A stretch of 64,000 bases of DNA from Schlegelella_A sp963778525 (GCA_963778525.1 CAVZUJ010000001.1:744001-808000), one strand, 5' to 3'. Shown: positions 7,186-13,460, counted from the stretch's first letter. The notes: generated by a model from the letters alone, not told the origin. Numbers and translations: made by a program.

Positions 7186-7256
7186 CCCCTCCATCGAGCG
7201 GACGTCCTCCAGCGGCTTCGCCGGCTTCCGGCTGCCGCTCATGTCGAACGTCAGGC
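7180..7256 (+). repeat. attC site with mutated R' core
   Basis: R'' ACCTAAC 7180-7186; R' is GTCAGGC 7250-7256 instead of GTTAGGC. The changed third base is in the normally invariant GTT, so recombination here may be weakened. The inner hairpin is AGCGGCTTCGCCGGCT. Confidence 0.9.
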
Positions 7257-7372
7257 CCCTCTAGCGACAACCGACACGGAGTCGCACGCTCCGCCCGGCA
7301 CGACGGCTTCTCTTGCCTTCGCGGCCGCTTGCCCCGCGGGTATGCTTCGCAGACGCGCACCTGGGAGAGCCC

Positions 7373-7714
7373 ATGATCAATCGGCAATTTCTCATCGCTG
7401 GTGTCTTTGCGGCTACTGTGCCGACCGCCGCTCTCGCTGAGTCGCTGCGCTGCCAAAACGGAATCGCGGCTGAAGGAGACTCTCGCATTGCTCTAGCGTA
7501 CAAGTGCGGTCAGCCCGCTCTGCGCGACAACTACTGTGCTCCGGTGTACTACAGAGGTTCGGCCTACAGCGTGCCCGATCCGGTAGCGAGCCTCTCTGTG
7601 CCGTGCATCTATACCGAGGAGTGGCTGTACGAACGCGGCCCTGGTGAGTTTGTGGCGGTCGTCCGCATCCGTGGCGGCAAAGTGCAGTCCATCACCTATG
7701 GTCAGCCGCAGTAG
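7373..7714 (+). CDS. DUF2845-like exported protein (cassette gene)
   Basis: 113 residues. A signal peptide occupies about 1-22 (MINRQFLIAGVFAATVPTAALA). The mature region has the DUF2845 pattern: an early Cys (LRCQNG), a CGQP motif at about 43-46, then EEWLYERGPGEFVAVVRIRGGKV at about 81-103. Members are small periplasmic proteins of unknown role, probably disulfide-bonded. ATG 7373 is chosen for the signal peptide. The stop precedes R'' by a few bases. Confidence 0.8.
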   Translation: MINRQFLIAGVFAATVPTAALAESLRCQNGIAAEGDSRIALAYKCGQPALRDNYCAPVYYRGSAYSVPDPVASLSVPCIYTEEWLYERGPGEFVAVVRIRGGKVQSITYGQPQ

Positions 7715-7719
7715 GTGGC

Positions 7720-7739
7720 GCCTAACCCCTCCATCGAGC
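7720..7739 (+). repeat. attC remnant truncated into the next gene
   Basis: GCCTAACCCCTCCATCGAGC is intact, but the next base begins the ATG of the following gene. Everything from L'' through R' is missing, so the two genes form one immobile unit. Confidence 0.85.
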
Positions 7740-8255
7740 ATGAAATCCGATCAACGAGTCGTCGCGATCGGCGCTGCGAGCGGGGTCATCCTGATGTCGG
7801 CGAGCGTGTGGATATTGACGACGATCCTACCGACACCAACCATCGCAGACATGCTCGGGGTACGTCTGGCCTACGCCCTGGCGGCCAATGTCTTCGCCAT
7901 GTTGCCCCTCTTCATCATGATTGCCACCGTCGGCAATTCCCGTTTCTTGAGTGAGGCAATAGACCCCACACGCCATGCAGAGAGCAGATCGATGGAGATC
8001 GATGGCCGCGTCGTCGACAACACATTGCAGCAGAACTTTTTGTTCGCCATTGCGTCGCTCGCCCTCGGTACAGTCGTTCCATTGCAGGATCTGCAAGTCG
8101 TCTGGGCGTGTGCCATTGTTTTTGTGTTCGCCCGTGCCTGCTTCTGGATCGGTTACAGGCTCAATGCGCTCTATCGCGCTCCCGGCATGGCCGCCACTGC
8201 TTACATGAACCTCGGCATCATGGCCTATGTTCTCTTTCGTACCTTCTCCGGTTGA
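7740..8255 (+). CDS. MAPEG-like membrane protein
   Basis: 171 residues with four hydrophobic segments. MEIDGRVVDNTLQQNFLFAIASLAL at about 81-105 and VFARACFWIGYRLNALYRAPG at about 130-150 resemble the conserved helix 2 and helix 3 region of MAPEG proteins (N-T-x-E/Q-Q pattern and aromatic R-x-x-Y). ATG 7740 directly abuts the truncated attC, so its translation signals come from the old cassette upstream. Function unknown beyond membrane location. Confidence 0.7.
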   Translation: MKSDQRVVAIGAASGVILMSASVWILTTILPTPTIADMLGVRLAYALAANVFAMLPLFIMIATVGNSRFLSEAIDPTRHAESRSMEIDGRVVDNTLQQNFLFAIASLALGTVVPLQDLQVVWACAIVFVFARACFWIGYRLNALYRAPGMAATAYMNLGIMAYVLFRTFSG

Positions 8256-8276
8256 AGGTCGTTCTTCTGTGGTGAG

Positions 8277-8302
8277 GCCTAGTGCCTCTCGGCACGTTGA
8301 GA
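8277..8302 (+). repeat. possible fossil short attC
   Basis: GCCTAGTGCCTCTCGG...CGTTGAGA resembles a shortened attC, with a GCCTAGT R''-like and a GTTGAGA R'-like core. It sits exactly between two small genes that otherwise lack a site. Confidence 0.4.
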
Positions 8303-8309
8303 ATGCCCA

Positions 8310-8693
8310 ATGAGCGCAGTCCGTTCAGTGCTTGCGGTTCTTTGCGGGTACGCCGTCTTCGCGCTGTCGGCGTTCGCCTTCTTTCGGCTTTCCGGCCAGC
8401 CTCCTCACCAGGAAGCCCCCATGTCAGTCATGCTCGCTAGCGTGGCTGTCGGCATCCTGTTCGCCGGGCTCGGAGGCTACCTCGCCGCGTGGCTGGCCAG
8501 GCGCCGCCCTCTCGCACACGGGGTTGCCGTCGCGTTGGTGCTGGCACTCGGTGCTGCAATTTCGCTTCTCAGCACGCTTGGCAACGGGGCCATCTGGTCC
8601 CAGGTCTCTGCACTCGTGCTCATGGCCCCCTGCGCCGTCTTTGGAGGCTGGCTGCGTTCGAAGCAGCGCGCAGGCAGCCTGTTGGCGTCTTGA
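8310..8693 (+). CDS. hypothetical four-helix membrane protein
   Basis: 127 residues with hydrophobic segments at about 5-25, 38-62, 69-90 and 94-113. A GGYLAAWLARRRPLAHG loop after the second segment gives a basic cytosolic turn. No family can be named from motifs. ATG 8310. The stop at 8693 is 55 bases ahead of the next R'' (ACCTAAC). Confidence 0.72.
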   Translation: MSAVRSVLAVLCGYAVFALSAFAFFRLSGQPPHQEAPMSVMLASVAVGILFAGLGGYLAAWLARRRPLAHGVAVALVLALGAAISLLSTLGNGAIWSQVSALVLMAPCAVFGGWLRSKQRAGSLLAS

Positions 8694-8748
8694 GTCTTGG
8701 CCGTTATTCTGCGTAGTGCGGCAATCAGTGAGCGTGCAACTTGCAGTC

Positions 8749-8862
8749 ACCTAACCCCTCCATCGAGCGGACAGCCCACAGCCAGCTTCGCTGTATGCGG
8801 GCTGCCGCTCATGTCGAACGGCCTCGCGTGCCTCCGTCCGCCGCTCATGTCGAACGTTAGGT
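8749..8862 (+). repeat. attC site with duplicated right half (114 bp)
   Basis: R'' ACCTAAC 8749-8755 and a normal left arm lead to a first CCGCTCATGTCGAACG ending at 8820. Instead of TTAGGC it continues with GCCTCGCGTGCCTCCGTC and a second CCGCTCATGTCGAAC followed by R' GTTAGGT 8856-8862. The site is chimeric, built from one and a half attC copies. Confidence 0.9.
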
Positions 8863-8871
8863 CCCATCGTC

Positions 8872-9336
8872 GTGGCAATGTCCTCTCTTGAACTAAAGAT
8901 CCCGCCGCCAGTCGTGGCTCTGCTTGTGGCGGCCGCCATGTGGGGTCTTGTCCTTGTGGCATCTCCCCCTTCTGCGCCTCCGTTCCGCGTGCCCATCGCA
9001 CTTGCCGTTGCCGTAGTTGCGGTCGCCTTCAGCGTCTCGGGCGTTCTCGCATTCCGAAGAGCGAAGACCACCAAAAATCCCATGAAACCCGAGGCAGCTT
9101 CATCGCTTGTCGTCACGGGCATATACAAGGTCACACGCAATCCCATGTACGTTGGCCTTTCCTTCTTGCTCCTCGCGTGGGCCGTGTTTCTCTGGTCAGC
9201 CTGGGCACTGCTCGGTCCGCTTGTCTTCCTCGCCTATATCTTTCGCTTCCAAATCGCGCCAGAAGAAAGAGCACTGGCCACGTTATTCGGAGCCGACTAC
9301 TCGGCGTACAAGGCGAGGGTCCGTCGGTGGCTCTGA
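8872..9336 (+). CDS. isoprenylcysteine methyltransferase-like membrane protein
   Basis: 154 residues with N-terminal hydrophobic segments, then the family block VTGIYKVTRNPMYVGLSFLLLAWAVFL (about 82-108). This contains the G-x-Y-x-x-x-R-N-P-M-Y signature of the ICMT/phospholipid methyltransferase fold, and the end carries EERALATLFGADYSAYKARVRRWL. Such proteins use S-adenosylmethionine at the membrane; the bacterial substrates are mostly unknown. The start is GTG 8872 or ATG 8878. It is convergent with the - strand gene next to it in the same cassette. Confidence 0.83.
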   Translation: MAMSSLELKIPPPVVALLVAAAMWGLVLVASPPSAPPFRVPIALAVAVVAVAFSVSGVLAFRRAKTTKNPMKPEAASSLVVTGIYKVTRNPMYVGLSFLLLAWAVFLWSAWALLGPLVFLAYIFRFQIAPEERALATLFGADYSAYKARVRRWL

Positions 9337-9341
9337 GGTGG

Positions 9342-9764
9342 TCAGTTAAAGGTGAACGCAGCGCATAGCATCGCGAGCACGATGCCAAGTCCAGCCATCC
9401 GTCCACCTAGATACATCAGTGGAACTGCGCTAGCGTCGCCTCGGCGAAACCGACTTGAAGCCCGCTCGTGGAGAACTACACCAACAAGAGCAGCAAACAC
9501 GAAGACCATCTTCGCCCAGAACCACCAAGGCATTCCGGCTGGGCCACCAAACTTCAGCCACAGCATCAGCGGCCCCGTAACAAGCAAGACGGCCAGCCCG
9601 CCAGCACCAATGCGACTAAAGAACTTCTCCAGAAGCCATAGGAGTTCGCGATCGTCCTTGGGCGCAGAGATCAGGCGAGGGCCAACCTTGGACAGCGCAA
9701 TCCCTCCCCCCATACCCATACCAACGCCAATGAAGTGCAACCAAAGAAGCAGAGTTGTCAACAC
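9342..9764 (-). CDS. four-helix membrane protein, antisense gene in cassette
   Basis: 140 residues, the only recognised gene on the - strand before 37.7 kb. Hydrophobic segments lie at about 3-23, 51-70, 82-101 and 119-138. The first contains a His in LHFIGVGMGMGGG, and LHERASSRF follows the third, a layout reminiscent of CopD/DUF2269-type proteins, though not certain. The start is GTG at 9764 with AAAGGA upstream. It converges with the methyltransferase-like gene, six bases apart. The outer attC cores match, so the pair appears to be one natural cassette. Confidence 0.72.
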   Translation of the reverse strand: MLTTLLLWLHFIGVGMGMGGGIALSKVGPRLISAPKDDRELLWLLEKFFSRIGAGGLAVLLVTGPLMLWLKFGGPAGMPWWFWAKMVFVFAALVGVVLHERASSRFRRGDASAVPLMYLGGRMAGLGIVLAMLCAAFTFN

Positions 9765-9836
9765 CGAGGGTCCTTTGCAGTGTCAATCACTCTACCGCCG
9801 CCCCGTCGCTCTGTCTGTAGTCATCAGCGCAGAGTC

Positions 9837-9867
9837 ACCTAACCCCTCCATCGAGCGGATGTCAGGC
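9837..9867 (+). repeat. attC site, 31 bp internally deleted form
   Basis: R'' ACCTAAC 9837-9843, CCCTCCATCGAGCGGA, then R' GTCAGGC 9861-9867. It is the same length and breakpoint as the short site at 2354, with a mutated R' core. Confidence 0.82.
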
Positions 9868-9902
9868 GGCACAAAAAGCCAACAGCGCAACCGTACAAGC
9901 CA

Positions 9903-10301
9903 ATGAATAACACCGTCGTTCTCTGTGTCGCTCTCCTCGTCGTCTTCTACGGAGCTTTAAGCCTCAACGTTTCCAGAGTTCGGCGCAAACGCCGCGGCGA
10001 TTCCACAGTAACGGAAGCGGCGCTTACGAAGGCAATTCGCGCTCACGGCAATGCTGCGGAGTACATCCCCCTGTTTGTGGCTGGCCTTCTCTACCTCAAC
10101 TCTGTTGCTCCCAGCCCCTTCGTTGTTGGTCTGGCAGTGGCCGTCGTAGTCTGCAGGCTCATGCATACGGCTGGCATGCTTCTCGTACCCGCCGTCAGTG
10201 AGCGGCATCCACTTCGCTTTGTTGGTGCACTGGGTACATACCTTTGCCTGTTCGCGCTGGGCGGTGCATTGATGGTCTATGGGTTTCAGACCGGTGCATA
10301 G
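9903..10301 (+). CDS. MAPEG family membrane protein (cassette gene)
   Basis: 132 residues, a typical MAPEG length. Helix 1 is at about 4-22. The conserved segment KAIRAHGNAAEYIPLFVAGLLYL (about 45-67) contains the R-x-H-x-N-x-x-E-x-x-P signature linking helices 1 and 2. Helix 3 carries VCRLMHTAGML, and a last hydrophobic segment closes the protein. Eukaryotic members are glutathione transferases and eicosanoid enzymes; bacterial ones are little studied. ATG 9903. Confidence 0.87.
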   Translation: MNNTVVLCVALLVVFYGALSLNVSRVRRKRRGDSTVTEAALTKAIRAHGNAAEYIPLFVAGLLYLNSVAPSPFVVGLAVAVVVCRLMHTAGMLLVPAVSERHPLRFVGALGTYLCLFALGGALMVYGFQTGA

Positions 10302-10307
10302 AGTGCC

Positions 10308-10385
10308 GCCTAACCCTTCCATCGAGGCGACATCCCAAAGGCCGTATCGCGCCTTTTGTGCCGCGCCTCATGTCAAACGTCAGGC
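10308..10385 (+). repeat. attC site with mutated R' core
   Basis: R'' GCCTAAC 10308-10314, CAAAGG...CCTTTTG-type hairpin, R' GTCAGGC 10379-10385. The arms read GAGGCGAC and GCCTCATGTC, so the outer stem is kept by paired changes. Confidence 0.9.
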
Positions 10386-10400
10386 AACACGAAAGCCCCC

Positions 10401-10985
10401 ATGTCCGCGCTTGTCGTGATCGTTGGCGGCTCCAGCACTGGCAAATCTTCGCTGGCCCGCGCACTGCAAGAAGAGCTCTTGCCTGCGCAATGGTTGCACT
10501 TCTCCTTGGACTCTGTTCTGAGCTGCCTTCCGCAGTCGATTCTTGGTAGAGCCAATTTGGAGAACGAGTGGTCGGAGATCGACACAAATGCGATTACCAG
10601 AGCCGCCCACGGTTGCCTGCACGCGCTGCTCGACCAGGGCCACAACGTACTGTTTGACTGTGTTGTCATGACCGATCGCCGTGCGCTGCAGATGCTTCTT
10701 GCTCTGGAACGCCATGCGCCGGCACTCGTCAGTCTGACGTGTGATTGGGAAGAAACCGAGCGAAGAACGATTGCCAGAGAGGATCGAACCATCGCCGAGG
10801 CAAGGCGCGGCTTCGAGATTTCAAGTATGGGCCTGTCAGCCGACTACAGCTTTGACACAACGCTGTCCTCACCTGCTGAGATTGCGCGCGGGTTGACTCC
10901 GCTTCTCGCCGCCCAACAATCGCACAGTGCCTGGCCTGCAAACATATCCCGACTCAACGCAAGGCCACAGACTCGTGGAACGTGA
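10401..10985 (+). CDS. chloramphenicol phosphotransferase-like P-loop kinase (cassette gene)
   Basis: 194 residues. Walker A GGSSTGKSS is at 9-17, and FSLDSVLSCLP follows with Asp37 at the position of the catalytic Asp of Streptomyces venezuelae chloramphenicol 3-O-phosphotransferase. HNVLFDCVVMTDRRAL (about 79-94) and the lid-like ERRTIAREDRTIAEARRGFE (about 121-140) also fit that family. ATG 10401. The natural substrate is unknown, as many relatives are merely annotated by similarity; antibiotic phosphorylation is a hypothesis. Confidence 0.8.
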   Translation: MSALVVIVGGSSTGKSSLARALQEELLPAQWLHFSLDSVLSCLPQSILGRANLENEWSEIDTNAITRAAHGCLHALLDQGHNVLFDCVVMTDRRALQMLLALERHAPALVSLTCDWEETERRTIAREDRTIAEARRGFEISSMGLSADYSFDTTLSSPAEIARGLTPLLAAQQSHSAWPANISRLNARPQTRGT

Positions 10986-10995
10986 AAACACTGTC

Positions 10996-11073
10996 GCCTA
11001 ACCCCTCCGTCGAGCGGACGTCCTCCAGCAGGCTTCGCCTGCTTGCGGCTGCCGCTCATGTCGAACGTTAGCC
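10996..11073 (+). repeat. attC site
   Basis: R'' GCCTAAC 10996-11002, hairpin AGCAGGC-TTC-GCCTGCT, R' GTTAGCC 11067-11073. It is the last full-length site with an intact GTT core before the array decays. Confidence 0.94.
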
Positions 11074-11123
11074 AACGATATGGCGAGGCTTCGCTATTCA
11101 CACTGCCCAAAGAGGAGCGCCCA

Positions 11124-11523
11124 ATGTCCGCAATCGAACGTCTCAAATATCTGCGAGCCGCGCTGGTCGTCTTCGGTCTCGTCTGTCTGGCCGTCTATCC
11201 GCTCATGCTTTTCTGGCCGTCGGGCTGGACGTGGCACATGGGGCATTCAGACTACCCTTGATGATCGTCGGGATCTACGCAACTCTTGGCGTGTTCCTGC
11301 TGCTGGCTGCGCGAGATCCGCTGGCCAACCTCAGTCTCATCTGGTTCGCGGTTTGGTCCAGCGTGGTGCACGGCGCAATCATGGCCGTTCAGGCGTTTAC
11401 CAAGTTGGGCAAATGGGGCATCTCATGGGCGATGTGCCTGCACTTCTGGTTGCAGCCATCGTGCTGGCCGCACTCACTCCGCGCGGTGAGAATGCAAGTG
11501 CTGCGCTGCGGCCCGTGGCCTAA
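11124..11523 (+). pseudogene. DUF6632-like membrane protein, two frameshifts
   Basis: The homologous reading starts at ATG 11124 (MSAIERLKYLRAALVVFGLV...WHMGHSDYP), moves to a second frame near 11255 (MIVGIYATLGVFLLLAARDPLANLSLIWFAVW...), and to a third near 11415 (GHLMGDVPALLVAAIVLAALTPRGEN), ending at TAA inside R'' GCCTAAC. Joined, the three parts give a plausible four-helix protein of about 130 residues of the DUF6632 type. Either the gene is decayed or the sequence has two indels. Confidence 0.68.
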
Positions 11524-11534
11524 CCCCTGCATCG
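11518..11534 (+). repeat. attC remnant: left end only
   Basis: GCCTAACCCCTGCATCG is recognisable, then homology is lost. A GTCAGGT resembling a degenerate R' core occurs at 11615-11621, immediately before the next ATG. The stretch between, 11535-11614, has only a CTCGG...CCGAG inverted repeat and no gene. Confidence 0.6.
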
Positions 11535-11621
11535 TCCTGCCGTGCTCGGGCTCTATGCCGAGAGCGTCCAGGGTGCGGGCGGAGGCCAGATCCGTCAAGA
11601 CATTCACACCAAAGGTCAGGT

Positions 11622-11858
11622 ATGGATCAAAGTAGTAGTGAGGTGAGTTCTCCAGTTGCTGGCCAGTTTGCGCTCCCATTGCGCGCCACGTTTGGCCTGG
11701 GAGATCGCGTACGCAAGAAAGCTGGCGCCGCTTGGCAGGGTCGAGTTGTCGGCTGGTACTGCACGAAGCTGACCCCTGAAGGCTATGCCGTCGAGTCCGA
11801 GTCTCACCCGGGCTCAGTGCAAATCTATCCTGTGGCTGCGCTTGAACGCGTGGCCTAG
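11622..11858 (+). CDS. dfrB: DfrB-type (R67-like) dihydrofolate reductase
   Basis: 78 residues, exactly the length of plasmid R67 DHFR, and aligning with it end to end as I recall that sequence, at roughly four-fifths identity. The beta-barrel core ATFGLGDRVRKKAGAAWQG is at 22-40, WYCTKLTPEGYAVESE at 45-60 and HPGSVQIYPVAALERV at 62-77. The active-site residues of R67, Lys32, Gln67, Ile68 and Tyr69, are all present. As a homotetramer such enzymes reduce dihydrofolate with NADPH and resist trimethoprim. Known members are carried on mobile integron cassettes; here the TAG stop lies in a degenerate R'' (GCCTAGT). Confidence 0.95.
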   Translation: MDQSSSEVSSPVAGQFALPLRATFGLGDRVRKKAGAAWQGRVVGWYCTKLTPEGYAVESESHPGSVQIYPVAALERVA

Positions 11859-11877
11859 TCCCTCGATCGAGCGACGA
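11853..11877 (+). repeat. fossil attC behind dfrB
   Basis: GCCTAGTCCCTCGATCGAGCGACGAAC keeps the R'' position (TAA changed to TAG) and the TCGAGCG arm, but the hairpin and R' are gone. The next gene starts six bases later. Confidence 0.7.
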
Positions 11878-11882
11878 ACCCC

Positions 11883-12308
11883 ATGAGCATCACCGAAATC
11901 AAGGTAGGCCAACTCGGCATCAGCTATATCGTCGACGGTTCGCAGACGGCGAGCATCGGCATGTTCGAGCTGAGCGTGCCTCCCGGATCGAACGTTCCTC
12001 CACCGCACAGTCATTCGAACAACGAGGAATGCGTCTACGTGCTAGCCGGAACCCTTCGATACTCCGTCGGAGCCGACTCACGCGATTTGACAGCTGGCCA
12101 AACCATGAGCACGCCGCGAGGCGCGGTTCATGCCTTCTCGAATCCATTTGCCGAAACAGCTCGCGCCCTGGTCGTCCTGTCACCGGACATCGGTGCCCAA
12201 TACTTCAGGGATGTCGCCGCCGTGGCCAACGCCGGCGGACCTCCAGACAAGGCCGCCTTGCTATCCGTCATGTCGAAATACGGGCTTGTTCCGGCCGCAC
12301 CGAAGTGA
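11883..12308 (+). CDS. cupin domain protein
   Basis: 141 residues with one cupin barrel. Motif 1 is PPGSNVPPPHSHSNNEECVYVLAGTLRYSVG (about 33-63), with the two His and the Glu that bind metal. Motif 2 is STPRGAVHAFSNPF at about 77-90, with the last His ligand. A single-domain cupin of this size may be a metal-dependent isomerase or dioxygenase, or a sugar/ligand sensor; nothing here decides. ATG 11883 follows the fossil attC. Confidence 0.87.
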   Translation: MSITEIKVGQLGISYIVDGSQTASIGMFELSVPPGSNVPPPHSHSNNEECVYVLAGTLRYSVGADSRDLTAGQTMSTPRGAVHAFSNPFAETARALVVLSPDIGAQYFRDVAAVANAGGPPDKAALLSVMSKYGLVPAAPK

Positions 12309-12325
12309 CACCGGCGAAAGAACCT

Positions 12326-12736
12326 ATGGCTACTCGTCGCAGTCGCGCTACCCGGTCGCTCGCCACCAAGGCTGCCGAGCTTGCGTTCGCCGTACCGCAG
12401 GTCGTTGCACATCGCGTCACGCGCATGGCTCTGTCCAGCCCTAAGCCGTCACCGCGCGATCGCAAGGAGTTCGAGCGCATGGTTGCCGAGAAGAACACTG
12501 CTTTCGGCGAATCCTGGAAGGCAATGGCGGCCCAGGCGGCACTGGCCAACCAGGCGCTCGCGGCCTCGTTCTTTCGGTCGTTTCTTTCCGTGACCAGAGG
12601 CAAGAGCCCATCTGCCGCGGCAACAGCAAGCCAGCTTCACAAGGCGGCCCTTGCAGTTCTGGGCAAGGGCCTCGCGCCAGTGCATCGCAAAGCCGTGGCC
12701 AACGCCAAGCGCCTTTCTCGCACCAAGCTTCGCTGA
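12326..12736 (+). CDS. phasin-like polyhydroxyalkanoate granule protein
   Basis: 136 residues, basic, rich in Ala, Lys and Arg and predicted all-helical. The opening TRSLATKAAELAFAVPQVVAHRVTRMAL and the middle DRKEFERMVAEKNTAFGESWKAMAAQA resemble a family annotated as polyhydroxyalkanoate granule-associated phasins in beta- and gammaproteobacteria. Phasins coat storage granules and control their size. ATG 12326 is chosen because further upstream the frame overlaps the cupin gene. A vestigial attC follows the stop. Confidence 0.62.
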   Translation: MATRRSRATRSLATKAAELAFAVPQVVAHRVTRMALSSPKPSPRDRKEFERMVAEKNTAFGESWKAMAAQAALANQALAASFFRSFLSVTRGKSPSAAATASQLHKAALAVLGKGLAPVHRKAVANAKRLSRTKLR

Positions 12737-12743
12737 ATCGTGT

Positions 12744-12765
12744 CGCGTGACGCCTCCATCGAGTC
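12744..12765 (+). repeat. fossil attC stub
   Basis: CGCGTGACGCCTCCATCGAGTC retains the CCTCCATCGAG arm after a lost R''. The stretch 12737-13018 has no convincing gene apart from a doubtful 48-codon frame at 12766-12912. Confidence 0.5.
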
Positions 12766-12912
12766 ATGTTCACCGTCTCCGCCGAAGAGACGTTGGCTCT
12801 TGCCAGCGCGCAAGGACTTCGGTGCATGCTCAACGTTCGTACCGAGTCGAAGCTCGCCGCAAATCGGGAAGCCGGAGTGACGTGGTCGCGCGTAGCATTC
12901 GCGCGAGCTTGA
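12766..12912 (+). CDS. doubtful small ORF
   Basis: 48 codons from ATG 12766, whose ATG lies in degenerated attC sequence, to TGA 12912. The product contains SAEETLALASAQGLRCML and an Arg/Ala-rich end. No family is recognised and no ribosome-binding site is evident. It is listed because it fills the space between two attC remnants as a cassette gene would. Confidence 0.2.
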   Translation: MFTVSAEETLALASAQGLRCMLNVRTESKLAANREAGVTWSRVAFARA

Positions 12913-12921
12913 GGGCGTGAA

Positions 12922-12999
12922 GCCCAGCCCCTCCATCGAGCGCACATCCTCCCGCCGCCTGGGCCGGCTTCCCGCTGCCGCTCCTCTCGAACGCCAGGT
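12922..12999 (+). repeat. degenerate full-length attC
   Basis: GCCCAGC, CCCTCCATCGAGCGCACATCC, a central GC-rich region, CCGCTGCCGCTCCTCTCGAACG and CCAGGTCCC retain the full attC length with point changes in both cores (R'-equivalent GCCAGGT at 12993-12999). Probably inactive. Confidence 0.8.
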
Positions 13000-13018
13000 C
13001 CCTCTCGCACGCGCAAGA

Positions 13019-13417
13019 ATGCCAACTGCCAAACTCCGGGTTGCTCGGCCGGTGTCCGATCTCGACCGCTCGGTCAATATGTATTGCGCGGGCCTTGGCT
13101 TCGCCGTCCTGGGTAGCTTTCGAGGGCACAGCGGCTTCGACGGAACGATGGTCGGGCTACCGGGCGCCGACGTGCACTTCGAGTTCGTCGTCAGCCGTGC
13201 TCACCCGGTCGAACCTTCTCCCACCCAGGAGGACCTGATCGTGCTGTATGTGCAGGAATCGGCCGAATGGGCAGAGCGTTGCTCAGCTGCCGTCGCTGCT
13301 GGCTTCCAGGAGGTACAGCCATTCAATCCATACTGGAGCGAGAAAGGCCGTACGTTCGAAGACCCGGACGGCTATCGCGTGGTGCTCCAAAACGCAGCGT
13401 GGCGAGAGACGCGGTGA
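13019..13417 (+). CDS. VOC (glyoxalase superfamily) protein
   Basis: 132 residues. The first module opens RVARPVSDLDRSVNMYCAGLGFAVLG (about 6-31), the usual VOC start with D-x-x-x-S-x-x-F/Y. The closing EKGRTFEDPDGYRVVLQNAAW (about 109-129) has the E/D-D-P-D-G signature. The length and the FEFV...QEDLIVLYV middle resemble YycE-type members. ATG 13019 follows the degenerate attC. Activity unknown. Confidence 0.86.
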   Translation: MPTAKLRVARPVSDLDRSVNMYCAGLGFAVLGSFRGHSGFDGTMVGLPGADVHFEFVVSRAHPVEPSPTQEDLIVLYVQESAEWAERCSAAVAAGFQEVQPFNPYWSEKGRTFEDPDGYRVVLQNAAWRETR

Positions 13418-13442
13418 ATGACTGGTCTTCGAACCAGCAGGC

Positions 13443-13460
13443 ACCCAACCCCTTCCATGA
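13443..13460 (+). repeat. fossil attC that supplies a start codon
   Basis: ACCCAACCCCTTCCATGAGC corresponds to ACCTAACCCCTTCCATCGAGC with the C of CATCGAG lost, creating the ATG used by the next gene. Confidence 0.5.

Larger units (their letters stand above)
1..11534 (+). mobile_element. chromosomal integron gene-cassette array (well-preserved part)
   Basis: A run of small + strand genes, each followed by a site of one repeat family: RYYYAAC, then CCCTCCATCGAGCGGAC, a variable hairpin, CCGCTCATGTCGAAC and GTTRRRY. This is the layout of integron attC sites. In most units the R'' core at the end is the reverse complement of the core that opens the same cassette (GTCTAAC with GTTAGAC, CTCTAAC with GTTAGAG, ACCTAAC with GTTAGGT, GGCTAAC with GTTAGCC), as expected for units that once circularised. 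Many stop codons lie inside R''. No integrase or attI is in the window; orientation predicts them to the left. Confidence 0.93.

Noticed and set aside
1..11073. CRISPR array
   Set aside because: The repeats are about 78 bp, spaced by whole genes of 400-700 bp, and have attC symmetry; spacing and structure do not fit CRISPR.
1..11073. Ordinary REP or BIME repeats between genes
   Set aside because: Core-pairing across each cassette, stop codons within R'' and one-gene units are integron features that dispersed palindromes would not explain.
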